From NCBI GenBank assembly GCA_028564705.1, contig JAPXFQ010002671.1, positions 1,736,001 to 1,800,000 on the forward strand: a DNA stretch of 64,000 nt. Direction: 5' to 3'. The stretch is from Apricaphanius iberus. Its lineage: Eukaryota; Chordata; Actinopteri; Cyprinodontiformes; Aphaniidae. The notes below the pieces were generated by a model. It saw only the letters and a list, made by a program, of their open reading frames with translations, was not told where the DNA came from and ran no database searches. Both the position numbers and the translations under genes were made by a program. Numbering within the stretch: position 1 is the stretch's first letter; the number at the start of each line of letters is the position of its first letter. Shown here one piece after another: positions 1 to 10,512 of this stretch.

Positions 1-1180
1 GCTGTGTGCTGTTGGGTCACACACAGCCATCGGGCTCGCTATGCTGCTCTCTTCCACCGGAAGGTGGCCAGGTGAACCTGTAAATAGGACCACCCCTTCC
101 TGGCACTCTCCCTTCTGAGTCAACCTCTGACCGTGGAGCAACAACAGAAGGTATCTCCATCCATCCATCATCCTTCACTGGTAAAGGAAGGCCTTTGGGT
201 AATAGAGGCCTTTTGGCCTTAAAATTAAATCAGTGTTTTTAAAATACTTTTTCCAGACAAAGAGTCATTTTTAAATCCTGCAACTTGAGCTACCCGATCA
301 GACAGGAATTTTTGCTTAATGTTTAATAAATGTATTTGAGCCACTCTAAACACCCCACATGTGTCGCAGAGAGCTAAAGCTAAACAAGCTAACATTTCGG
401 TTTAAGCCAGTGTTTCATAAACAAAGATCGCTATTAACGGTTCAAACAGAACTCGATTTAAAAATAGATTGTTTTAGAACAGAAACTTATCTTATTAGCC
501 GTCTTTGAACTCTCTTTATTTGATAAAAATATGGGAACTACATTGTTTACTGTCGTGATCAAACCAAGAATTAAATAATTCTCCAAAGGTTTATTACTCT
601 TATCCAGATAATTTTTAAACATGACATATCTTAATCCAAAGAATGTTTTGTTTTCTTACATTGGTTACTGGTTTAGAGGTAAACCATTGGTGCTAAATTA
701 GTTAAACTAATTACGATTAGTGACACTAATTTACCTTTATTCCAGCATCTGCAGATCAAGCTTTGCTTCATAAAACATCCAAATTCATTTAGAACTGACA
801 GAAGAATCCATGGTTTCTCATTTTATTACATTATTCATCTTTTGTGTTCCTTTATGTTAACTATACATGTATTATAATCAGGAGTGTTTTTAGAGTTTTT
901 AGAGTAGAGTGATTAAATGTTTTTATTTCTTTTGTGTAAATAAATCTTGTGTTTGGAAAGTAACAGTTGTCATTTCTTGTTCAACACACACATATTGCAA
1001 AGTGTACGTCCAATAGACGTTAAAGAATTCATTCCGTCAGAATTATGAGACTGATATAGAAATTTGGCTATGGTGGTGCCCCGAATAATAATAATTTTCC
1101 ATTAATTATTAATTTTGACTACCATAAGCAGTCCTTTGACTATTCATAGCCAAATAGTTATATTTGTATTTAATATCAGC
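1..1180. other. AT-rich non-coding DNA, GC-richer first 150 bases
   Basis: No gene is recognised. The first 150 bases or so are visibly richer in G and C than what follows, and the first 71 bases can be read without a stop up to a CAG/GTGAAC that resembles a splice donor, so the end of an exon cut by the window edge is possible. A short CCAT run lies near 155-170. The rest is AT-rich with no repeat family I can name. An 11-bp inverted repeat, ATTTGGCTATG, lies at 1062-1072 and 1145-1155. Confidence 0.5.
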
Positions 1181-1930
1181 AACAGCGCTTAGGATCATTG
1201 TCCTGCTGAAAGGTGAACCGTCGCCCCAGTCTGAGGTCAAGAGCACTTTGGAACAGGTTTTCATCCAGGATGTATCTGTACATTGCTGCATTCATATTTC
1301 CCTCTATCCTGACTAGTCTTCCAGTTCCTGCCATTGAAAAATATTCCCACAGCATTATGCTGCCACCTCTATGCTTCAGTGTAGGGATGGTATTGGCCTG
1401 GTGAAGAGCGGTGCCTGATTTTCTCCGTAACGCCTGGCATTCACTCCAAAGTGTTCAGTTTTTGTCTCATCAGACCAGAGGGCAGAGATTTTGTTTCTCA
1501 TTGTCTGAGAGTCAAAGTGCCTTTTAGCAAACTCCATGTGGGCTGCCATGTGCCTTTTACTAAGGAGTGGCTTCTGTCTGGCCACTCTACCATACAGGCC
1601 TGATTGGTGGGTTGCTGCAGAGATGGTTGGAAGGTTCTGGAAGGTTCTCATATCTCCACAGTGGAATCCTGGAGCTCTGACAAATTGACCATCGGGTTAT
1701 TGGTCCCATCCCTGACCAAGGCCCTTCTCCCCCGTTCATTTAAGCTTAGAAGGCCGCCCAGCTATAGGAAGAGTCTTGGTGGTTCCAAACTTCTTCCACT
1801 TATGGATGATGCAGGCCACTGTGCTCATTGGAACCTTCAAAGCAGCAGAAATATTTCTGTAACCTTCCCCAGCCTTGTGCCTCAAGACAATCCTGTCTCA
1901 GAGGTCTACACTCACTTCCTTTGTCTTCAT
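1181..1930 (-). pseudogene. Tc1-family transposase pseudogene
   Basis: The ATG is at 1930 (MKTKEV). The first third carries the helix-turn-helix DNA-binding part (near EGYRNISAALKVP and the GRPSKL hinge). The middle carries the first catalytic residue in [20 protein letters not shown], and the second lies in FQQDNDPK close to 1195. The third catalytic residue is absent because the copy is cut there. At least two in-frame stops occur where CGA arginine codons would be expected (DL-stop-DRIV and KLK-stop), the pattern left by decay of methylated CpG. The family protein is roughly 340 residues; about 250 are covered here. The open stretch 1651-1376 is the best-preserved part. Confidence 0.88.
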
Positions 1931-2326
1931 GCTTGGTTTGTGCTTTCAAATGCACTGTCAACCCAGGAGACTTATATAGACTGGTGTGTGCATTTCCAAA
2001 TCATGTCAAATCAACTTAATTTACCACAGATGGACTCAAATTAATCTGCTGAAACACCTCAAGGATGATCATTGGAAACAGAATTCACCTCAGCTCAATT
2101 CTGAGCTTCACGTCAAAGACTGTGAATACTTATGTAAATGTGATTTCTCAAGTTTTTTATTTTCAATAAATTTGCTACAATTTCAAATACATGTTTTTCA
2201 CGTTATCATTATGGGGTTTTGTGTTAAGAATTTTATGGGAAAAATGAATTTAATCCATTTTTGAATGAGGCTGTAACATTAAAAAAAGTAGAAAAAGTGA
2301 AGCGCTGTGAAAACTTTCCGGATGCA

Positions 2327-2329
<3 letters not shown>
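1181..2329 (-). mobile_element. Tc1/mariner transposon, truncated
   Basis: This is a cut-and-paste DNA transposon of the Tc1 type common in fish, in antisense orientation. Its upstream end is at 2329: the strand-minus sequence begins with a terminal inverted repeat (CAGTGCATCCGGAAAG) followed by the long non-coding leader typical of these elements. The transposase body follows, from 1930 downward. Homology stops near 1181, soon after the second catalytic aspartate, so the transposase end and the second inverted repeat are missing. The copy cannot move by itself. An (AT)n run directly abuts its intact end, consistent with insertion at a TA target followed by repeat growth. Confidence 0.9.

Positions 2330-2363
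<34 letters not shown>
2330..2363. repeat. (AT)n microsatellite
   Basis: An uninterrupted run of alternating T and A directly follows the terminal inverted repeat of the Tc1 copy. Its length is likely to vary between individuals. Confidence 0.95.
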
Positions 2364-2365
<2 letters not shown>

Positions 2366-4133
2366 AATAATCTCTGGGGGGAGGGATGGGAATGTGGTTT
2401 ATGTGGGGTCACAATGAGATACAATTCTTGTATGATAAGACTATAAATTATATAAATAAATAAAATTTGATTTGAATTTAGGATTTGATTTTAATTATAG
2501 TATGTTCAGCTTTTAATGTATTAAAATTGAACATATTTAGAGCCAGAAAACATGAAACTTTCACAGACAACAACAAACTTTAAAATGTACTCTTGACACA
2601 AAAACATTTTTGCTCCACATTCCCTAAAAAGAGGTGTTATATATGGATGATGATATGTTATCTAAGAACTGGTGAGCATAAAGCAAAATATGAAACCAAA
2701 ATTGGTTATTTTGTTTGCTTAGTCTGTCATTTTAGTCTACTCATGGCTTTCAAAGTCTATTTTGCTGATTTTTGCTTCAATGTTTTTTAGCTACTGTAAT
2801 TCACAATCTATTATAACATTTATTATTATAAGTGTTTTCTCCTGCACTTGCATTTTTATCTACTCACTGCATTTATTTTTTTTAGTTGTTCTATGACTGT
2901 CACAAATAAATACTTAAATGCTCACTCTCCTTAAATGATATCTCTATGTAGCGGTCTGTTTGAACAGTGCATAAAAACCCTGTGGAAACTCAAATCAATC
3001 CAACACATATTTTGCCTTGGCAGGAGATCAATGTAAAGATTACAGTAAAACTAACAATAAAAACAGATTTTCCCAACCTCCCCTCTTGGCAGTAGTTAAG
3101 GAACTGAGCTTGTTTTCTTTGTTCTAGAAAAATAAAAATGGGCATTTATTTTTAAAAAAAGGACAAAAAGGGATACACAGCATGAAATTAAAAATGGCTC
3201 ATTTGCGTGAACTGGCTTGGGTCAGTTTCTGGCTTAAGAGTGTCAAACTGCCAATGTTCGCATGGCCACAGAGAGGAAAACACATGGAGGCACAGTTGGT
3301 GGAGGCGTGCCTTTTAAACCTGATTCCTTCCTTTTAGCCACATCCTCAACTGAAGTAGTAGCCAGCCAAAGGAAAGGGATGCTGGGAGGGAACGACTCCC
3401 TGTAGTGGCTTTTGGCTTCTTCAAGCGTAAACATACAGATCCAAATATAAAGCACACTGGAAGCCAAGCTTCAGTGCTCAGCAGTGGGAAAAAAAACCAT
3501 GGTAGCATTCACATTTCAAAATGGCGAACGACACGTTTTAATGGACATCCTTCCCTATTTGCTAATTCACACAGATGGTGAAGGATAGAAAGGTGAAAAA
3601 GAGGAGAAAGATGGAGAGAAGAATTCAGAGAGAGGGAGACACCAATCATCTGAGGCTGGTTCATGGGGATGGCGCTGTTTGTCCTTGTAGGCAAACATAT
3701 TTGTCCTTATGGTGAAGCAGAAGTCAAAGGAATGGGGCCAAAAGACGAGCATGTAGAATTAAAATATTAGTGATTGCAACCAGATGAAAAAAGCTTGGTC
3801 TTTTTCATTTTCTTTTCTTTGCAGAAAGCATTTATCACAATTCTGCTTCTGGATTAAAGAATTATTTCATCCATTAGATGCATGAAGACAAGAGATGTTA
3901 GGATCTGATCAGCTCACGGTCTATAACACAGTATTTTCTAATGATTGATGTTGGAGGCCCTAAAAAAAACACTACCCTCAGTGAAGATAGTTCAGCATAG
4001 TGTGAAGCCAGCATGTCACATTGTACTGCTACAGCCTTTGAATTCTATGGAATTCTGGCGAATCAAACTGCAGTTGATATTTGTGTGTAGTAGAACAATA
4101 TCATTGTTTTTCAGCCAAAACAGACAATCAAAA
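2364..4133. other. Unique AT-rich DNA, nothing recognised
   Basis: I see no conserved protein segment, RNA gene or known repeat. Short open frames occur on both strands (for example near 3243-3508 and 3509-3752) but they are low-complexity or overlap one another, as chance frames do. The block 3060-3760 is less AT-rich than its surroundings. Confidence 0.5.
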
Positions 4134-4190
4134 GGAAAGGCAAGGCAACTTTATTTGTATAGCATACTTTCAATAACAGTTCAAATCAAA
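4134..4190 (+). repeat. Fragment of a common fish dispersed repeat (GGCAAGGCAA type)
   Basis: The string GGCAAGGCAACTTTATTTGT followed by ATAGCA and TTCAATAACA matches, from memory, a repeat head seen very often in fish genomes and usually continuing to AAAGTGCTTTACA. Only about 55 bases survive. A shorter echo of the same motif (GGCAAGGCAAAGG and GTGCTTTACA) occurs at the 3' end of the L2-type LINE near 14805-14830, which suggests the fragment is a LINE tail. Class assignment is inferred. Confidence 0.5.
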
Positions 4191-5444
4191 GGAGGATTGT
4201 ACTGGCCTGTTGAGGTCCCCCGCCTTTCTAACTCATTTTACTGGTCCCGCTTATATCTGTGTAGGAGGCAGATATGTAGAAGGCTCCTGAAACGGTTATT
4301 TCATGTAAGACCTTCACAGAAAGTAGTTAAGTTTTTGAAGCTGAAGAACAACTTTTTGAATGAGTTTAATGAATACTGTAGCTAAGACAAATAAATGTTT
4401 GCAGAATTTTGAAGTACCACAAAAAGTTAAAATGCAGTTCAGAAAACATTTCTATTCAGTTGTCATTTGTGAGTTACTCTAACTTCTTTTCTGCAACCTT
4501 TGACACAGTGGATAAGGACTAATTTAGTGCATCAAACATTCTAATTACTTAAGCAGTTTTAACAGGAAAGAACACCATTGCAGTACATACTCCTGGCTTC
4601 CCACTTATGCATATCGCATGGTAAATTATCTCCTGTTGAAATGACGCATTTTCCAAACAGATGTCAGTGTAACCGAGTGTTGCAGCTCCAGTTGGCGGGG
4701 TTTTGGTTTAGCCTCTGTAGGCCTCTGGTGTTTGTATGACGTTGCAAAAAACAAAAATGCAGATAAGTGAAGAGGACATTTGTGAATACGTTAAACAGTT
4801 TTGTTTTGATGCAACAGCCTCAACAAAAAAACATCAAACCATTTCACAACTGAACAATTTCTGAGTGCTCTGTAACATTATTTGTTCCAGGTTTATAAAC
4901 CTGGAACAAAAATACAGTATTACATTAAGTTTCCCTCTGTACTTCAAATATGACTAAAATCGTTAGTGCATCAATAAAATCCTGTCAGGCAACATTTTCA
5001 TCATGGAGAATTCAGCTAACCAGGTCATGGATTTCATATATGTATTGTAAAAGCTACCTTTGCTGTGTAGCTGCTACATGATTTATATTGATTTGCAATG
5101 GCCATTGACTTCAGTTTTTGTTCTGCATCACACATTCATTCCAGCTGAGTCACTGACAATGAACTTCAAACCTGTTTTTATTCCAGCAACTATGTTTGAG
5201 GAAACTGATCTGGAAGCGTTTTATTCAAGCATTTCTAGGAAACTGTATGATCAAGTCATTTAGTGTAACTGTTATGTCACAACTGCAACATCACCTTTAG
5301 TCTTATAAAAGTAGCGTACTACATTCTTTAAGTGTTGTTGAATACTGGCAAAAGACTCAAAAGTCCCAGAACTGTGGAAACATTTGTAAAGACAAGAAGT
5401 TTACATTCTCTACTCATGGTGCATCATAATAATCAGGGGCTTTT
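4191..5444. other. Unique AT-rich DNA with a long palindrome
   Basis: No gene is recognised. The stretch is notable only for the perfect palindrome at 4881-4910. The open frame that runs across 3945-4385 includes the dispersed repeat fragment above and has no conserved features, so it is treated as chance. Confidence 0.5.
4881..4910. repeat. Perfect 30-bp palindrome
   Basis: The two 15-base halves (TTTGTTCCAGGTTTA and its reverse complement TAAACCTGGAACAAA) are exact inverted copies with no spacer. The symmetry ends abruptly on both sides (A at 4880, A at 4911). It could extrude as a cruciform or fold into a hairpin if transcribed. No transposon termini are recognised around it. Confidence 0.95.
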
Positions 5445-5840
5445 AAAGACACACTCCATAACTTTTATACCTTAAAACTTTGTTTTTTAAATGTTTTGGT
5501 GACACAACACCATTTATGATGTTCATTTTCAGAGATCAATGCATGAGACGCACTATACAACTTTTCTCCCATGGGTTGCCTGCCCGGAAGTACTGACTAT
5601 TTCGTTTTATGGCAGTACGCTACATGCTACCAAATGATGAAAACCCGTGATTTTGAGAATTAAGCCATGGCAGATCAACTACAGAAACCAAAGAAGACAC
5701 TATCAGAAGAAGCAAGGAAAAGAAACTGGCCTGCAAGTACTGCTGGATGCTGAAGCTAGGAAAGCTTCTAAACTCAGGACCAGCTTGTTCCCCTTGTTAA
5801 AGCTTAAAAGCTTACAGCGCACCTCCCACACAAGATGACA
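5445..5840 (+). mobile_element. Possible DNA-transposon relic with a basic leader ORF
   Basis: A TTAA at about 5445 is followed by AGACACACTCCATAACTTTT, which resembles the start of fish elements with TTAA target duplications. An ATG at 5668 then opens a short basic peptide beginning MADQLQKPKKTLSEEARKR. A KPKK-x-LSEEARKRK-like leader recurs, as I remember it, at the start of transposon-derived proteins in fish. The frame shifts after this and no catalytic domain is visible. The matching right terminus was not found, so this is a fragment at most. Confidence 0.3.
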
Positions 5841-8410
5841 CAGGTCAGACAACACTCCTTCCCCTTGTAATCAGATTTTATTCTCTTAATAAAATGGGAG
5901 GGATTCCTTTAAACGTTTTGAAGGTTTTAATATGATTTGAATAGATCATACAGGAGGACAGAAACCATTACAGTATAATTCAGAGTACTGACCTTTCTCA
6001 ATCTTACAACAACAAGCTTATATTATTTCCAGCAACCTTGGTCTATCTATTCTACTCGATAAAGTACAACTCTCAGGTTGAAAATCAGAGACTTGAAGGC
6101 ATCTTTCTCTTTGATTAGAAAGCTGTGAACTTTGTAGACCTTTAAGGATGCCCAGTTGAAGAGCCATCTCCATGGTAACACAGGATATGGACTATCATTA
6201 TCAAAACTCTTTGACCATGACTTGGGTAAAGGTGTCACTCAATAAGACTAAACATTCAAACCAATACTACAACATTAAGTAAACATGCGTCACAGTTGAT
6301 TACAAAGTACAGATAAATCATAACACTAAATTTCTCCACCAAAGGGTGGAGGTCAAAGCTACTTACCAAAGTAGGATTAGCTTCTAAAACACAATTTTAC
6401 AACTTTTTAATCTTGTGTGATGCTGAACTAGACGTGTTGCTAATTGATTAGTAAGTAACACATGCTTCATCGAGGTTGTTTGGGCTTGATGATGTAATAT
6501 AGCAATGGGAAAACAGTTTGACAGTTTACCAGCCCTTACCTCAACAAAACTAATTCCAAGTACTACACTTGGTGTAAATTGAATGACCTGCAAACTGCCC
6601 TGCAGTATTCTCTGAAGCAATGTTTTTTTTTTTTTTTTGCTTTGGTGAGCATAATGTTATACCACCCTAAATACACCAGGGGATGGACAATAAGGCTGGA
6701 ATACACCAATATTCATTAGAAAAAATATTAGGAATAGCAGATTTGATAAGCTACGTTGTAACATAAAACTGTTAAATTCTGAGCATCAACATACTATGAA
6801 TAATCTAATGGATGAAGTAATTTCTTAAAATTGAATTCCATCACTTATTTATTAATAAGAATCAAGACATCTTTATTTAAATTATTTTTTAAGAAAACGG
6901 TTAAACTGTTTAAAAAAGCTAATCGAAAGATAGAAAAAAGAACAATCAAAAATAAGATCCAATTACTAATTATTTACTCAAGGAAATACGTTTTTGAGGT
7001 CCCTCATTAGTTAAAAAAAAGAGTTTTGAGCTGAACCTTTTAATACCTGTTAATCTGAGATGCAAAAAATTAGTGAAAAAAAAACCCAGAAATTAAAACC
7101 AAGCTTGGAAACACTTTATTTATGTCAGCTTGTTGTATAAAGATGCCAGGTGACAGAGTAGCAGAGTGTGACTTACTCTGGTCAGGTTACTCTGGTTACT
7201 CGAGGAATCTAATTTCTCTGAATGAATCTTAATTTCAGATTTAGTTTTTGTGACCCCAGTCTTTCCCTCTTGACTGGAGGGATAGCTTACTTTCAAATAC
7301 AAACTGTGGTTTATGTGTCACCTGTCGCTCTGAAATAACATGGAGCTTTGTCTCTCTCCTGGCACTGGAGATTGAAATGGGAAACTACTGTATGTAACGA
7401 TTTTAATGTAGAAAGGCAGCGCAGAAAAACTAAATCTTACAGCAACCTTACATGTGAAATTAACCTAGCAAATCACATAATATCTAAAAATAAAACAAAA
7501 CACAAAAAAAATATAATGAAACTAAATGTTTACAGAGTTGAGTATCTTCATTCCTGGCTTTGACTCATCCAGACATGCAAACCCATAGAAAAACTAAAGG
7601 AGGGTACTTTGTAGGTGTTGCGTGTGAGTGTGGGTGTTAGGGAATGCAATGATTGGACTGGCCAGGTCACCATTTAATTAAAAACCGCGAATGAGTGTAA
7701 TTGTAGTTTACAATCAGCAAACTAATAAAGAAAAAAATAAGAAAAAGACACCACAAGTTTCATTTTGCAGTGTCTGGGGATTTTGCTTCCCATCTCTTTT
7801 GCTGGTCAAGCTTCAATGGATACAGTCAAAAACAAGAAAAGGAGGATACCTCCCTTCTGTATTACCAGTCTGAGAAGCATCTGTACCATCTCTCACAAAT
7901 AGCTTTCAGCTCTGTGCAAAATATCATTTGACTTTCAGGTGGAGAAAATGAAAGCAGAAGGCTGTTTTTTTTTTGGGTGAGAGAAAAGCCTGCGGTGACA
8001 CGTCGCATTAAGTCTAAAAGCAATGCGACAGACTGAATATAGGATGAATGGCGAGTGCCTCTTTTTTTCTCCCGTGGATGTCCTGACAGCACACATTTGA
8101 CATGAAGCACAAAGGCTCTCATTATACTTGGCCCAATAATTTTTTGCCTGATGCCCAACCACAAATACAATACAATTTAAAACCAGTGCCTTGCACTTAA
8201 ACCTTTCCACATGTCATGATACAGTCGTTAACTGAAATGTATTTTATTGAAGTTTTATGTTCTACATCTATTCAAAACAGTATATAATTGTGAGAAAGGA
8301 AGGAAAATTATATCTTGTTCTCAACATTTTAAATTAAATATTTTAAAATTCTGTTTTGGTGTTCAGCCCACTTTTACTTGATAAACAAAACAAAGAAATC
8401 CAGAGCAGCT
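5841..8410. other. Unique AT-rich DNA, nothing recognised
   Basis: No gene or repeat family is recognised. A T16 run lies at 6623-6638. Candidate frames at 7862-8210 on the minus strand overlap each other in different phases and contain homopolymer runs, which is typical of chance frames. Confidence 0.5.
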
Positions 8411-8830
8411 AGTTACCTTTAGGAGTCACCTATATTGTAAACAAAGTCTACCTGTGTGTAATTTAATGTCAAGTATAGATCAAGCTTTTTACTGAACGCT
8501 TCAGAGGGTGTTGGAGAACATTGGTGAACAAATAACATAATGAAGACCAAGAATCAATAGTAAAAATTTTACAGTTTAATCTATAACTTGAAAATGAAAA
8601 GAGCACAGCACGACTGCAACAGCTGCAAAAACTGCCTTGCTAACTTTAGAAGAGAGAGATCCACATTTCAGAAGCATATTACATCTAAGGATATTCATGT
8701 ATTAGACTGACCTAGCATAAAGCGAAGGTTCAAATAATTAACTCAAAGGGTCTGAACAAAATGTATGGTACACTTAAGATTCTTGAAACTTCTATAACTT
8801 CACAATTATGCACAACTTTTTCCGTTAATT
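8411..8830 (+). mobile_element. Tc1/mariner relic (5' leader and 3' tail)
   Basis: The block 8411-8560 aligns within this window to 31835-31975: both carry a CTGTGTGTAATTTAA-like or ATGTGTGTAATTTAA-like segment, then a GAACATTGGTGAACAAA-type leader and an ATG followed by AAGACCAA, the usual transposase start (MKTK), here at 8540. The transposase reads only MKTKNQ before a stop. The stretch 8740-8830 (TTCACAATTATGCACAACTTT) resembles the 3' non-coding end of the same family. The coding body has been deleted or has decayed beyond recognition. Confidence 0.6.
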
Positions 8831-10094
8831 ATTCACAGTCTAAACCCATTATGTGTGTAGAAAATTAGCAAACAAAACTATCCGTTTTTTTCTATTATTT
8901 TCTTTTATGAATGAGAATAAAACACTCTCTTTAATAAATAAATCTGTCAGAATCAAGGTCTTGCGAATAAATACCAAAGGACCTACCATTTTTAGGTTAA
9001 CAGTACGGGTTATCAAACACTTCACTTATTGTATCATAGGGCATCCATTTTTCTTTTGTGAATCCAGTAACAAAGTAAATGGGAAGGCGGGTTCTGAAGC
9101 AGCTTGTTGCTGAATAATCTAAGCACTTCATACATTAGACATAAATTCAGTTCTTACACTTGGCCACACGTGTTGCAACAAAACACACAACGTCTTGGTT
9201 GAATGTCTTGAAGATGTGTTTTTTAAACAGCAGAATACATGCAGTTAGAATTCAATTAAAGAATATTTAGCCTTTTCTAATTATTTAAATAAAATTCAAG
9301 AGACTTAGCGGATGTGGTGTGTGTCACATTATGAAGCTGGTACCTTTTAAACTACAGCAGAAAATAAGAAGTCATGATAAATGAAATAAGTCATAACTTA
9401 AATACAAATTGCTCAAATACAAAGTATTTTTCATCTAATAAATTAAACAGGTGCTTTACATCGAACAGTTAACAGAACCTGTAATTTGATTTACATTTGC
9501 CAATTTCTTTCTGTATAGTATAGCACATACAAATGACATCAAGTTAAAGCTTTGAGTTTTCAGCATTTGTAAAAGAAACCACCACTATGTCAGTCCTTTA
9601 CAAGGTAAACAGCAATTTCCAGTCAACAATGGAAACCTTCTTCTAATGTTAAAGGTCGAAAGGCAGTATCGTTCAAAAGAGGAGGCAGGCAGTACAAGAG
9701 AAAAATCACACAATCAGAGAAATAGCATATTTCTGTTTGTCAAGTTAAATAAAATGTCCAGACAAATACATAGGAGAGTGAGCTTGAATCTTGCACAAAA
9801 TTTAAAGAACCAAGCAAAACCCAGATGGGAAATAGAATATATGCAGGTAAATGTACAGTACCAACATAACAATTTAGTTACTAAAGATATGGTTGAGAAC
9901 CGTTTCCCTGTATAATGTGTTTTGTGGGTTGTTTCTTTGTCAAATTTTTGAAACTTCACATCTTCCATGTCTTTTTGTAGTTTTGACTCAAAAAGATGTC
10001 AAAACAGAATTCCAACTGGCATGATATCTAGCACGCTTCTTGTTGTGAGCGTAGCATAGAGCGACCATAGTTTGATTTCCCAAAAAAAGAGGAC
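8831..10094. other. Unique AT-rich DNA, nothing recognised
   Basis: No gene or repeat is recognised. The open frames on opposite strands around 9646-9968 overlap each other and have no conserved features. Confidence 0.5.
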
Positions 10095-10512
10095 TATTGG
10101 CCCTAGCAATGTGTATTGGCAAGAATCTGGCAATACAATTCACATCATGATACAAAGGTCACAGTATGATATATTGCGATACCATGAGGAAGACTGGATA
10201 TAGTGATTTTTAAAACTTAACTATAAAACAAGTGTCACAGCATTCCAAATACTAAAACCTGTTTCATACTTAAAACATCCAGTTTTATTACCAGATCTAG
10301 TAGATCTACTGGAACAAAGAAAGTGAAAAAAAACCCAACCAACTACCAGTTATACTTTTAATATTACCACAAAAATTATTTTTATCTTTAATGTTTCCAT
10401 TCAACTTACTGAAAATAAAATAAATCATTACTTAATTTTTAAATATCGATACCGTATTGTGACATAAATGATTGCAATATATTGGCGTATCAATATTTTC
10501 TCACATAATTAC
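10095..10512. repeat. Degenerate dispersed repeat with CGATA-type motifs
   Basis: The left part (TGTATTGGCAAGAATCTGGC, then ATACAATTCACATCATGATA and ATATTGCGATACCATGAG) and the right part (ATATCGATACCGTATTGTGA, then GCAATATATTGGCGTATCAA) match my memory of a repeat common in fish, rich in GATA/TATC words. The centre is AT-rich and unremarkable. No open frame is present. The class is unknown to me; a non-autonomous DNA element is possible. Confidence 0.5.

Noticed and set aside
1604..2044. 146-codon plus-strand frame
   Set aside because: It is antisense to the Tc1 transposase pseudogene; the plus-strand reading has no conserved features.
3945..4385. 146-codon plus-strand frame
   Set aside because: It runs through a dispersed repeat fragment and has no recognisable domain or splice context.
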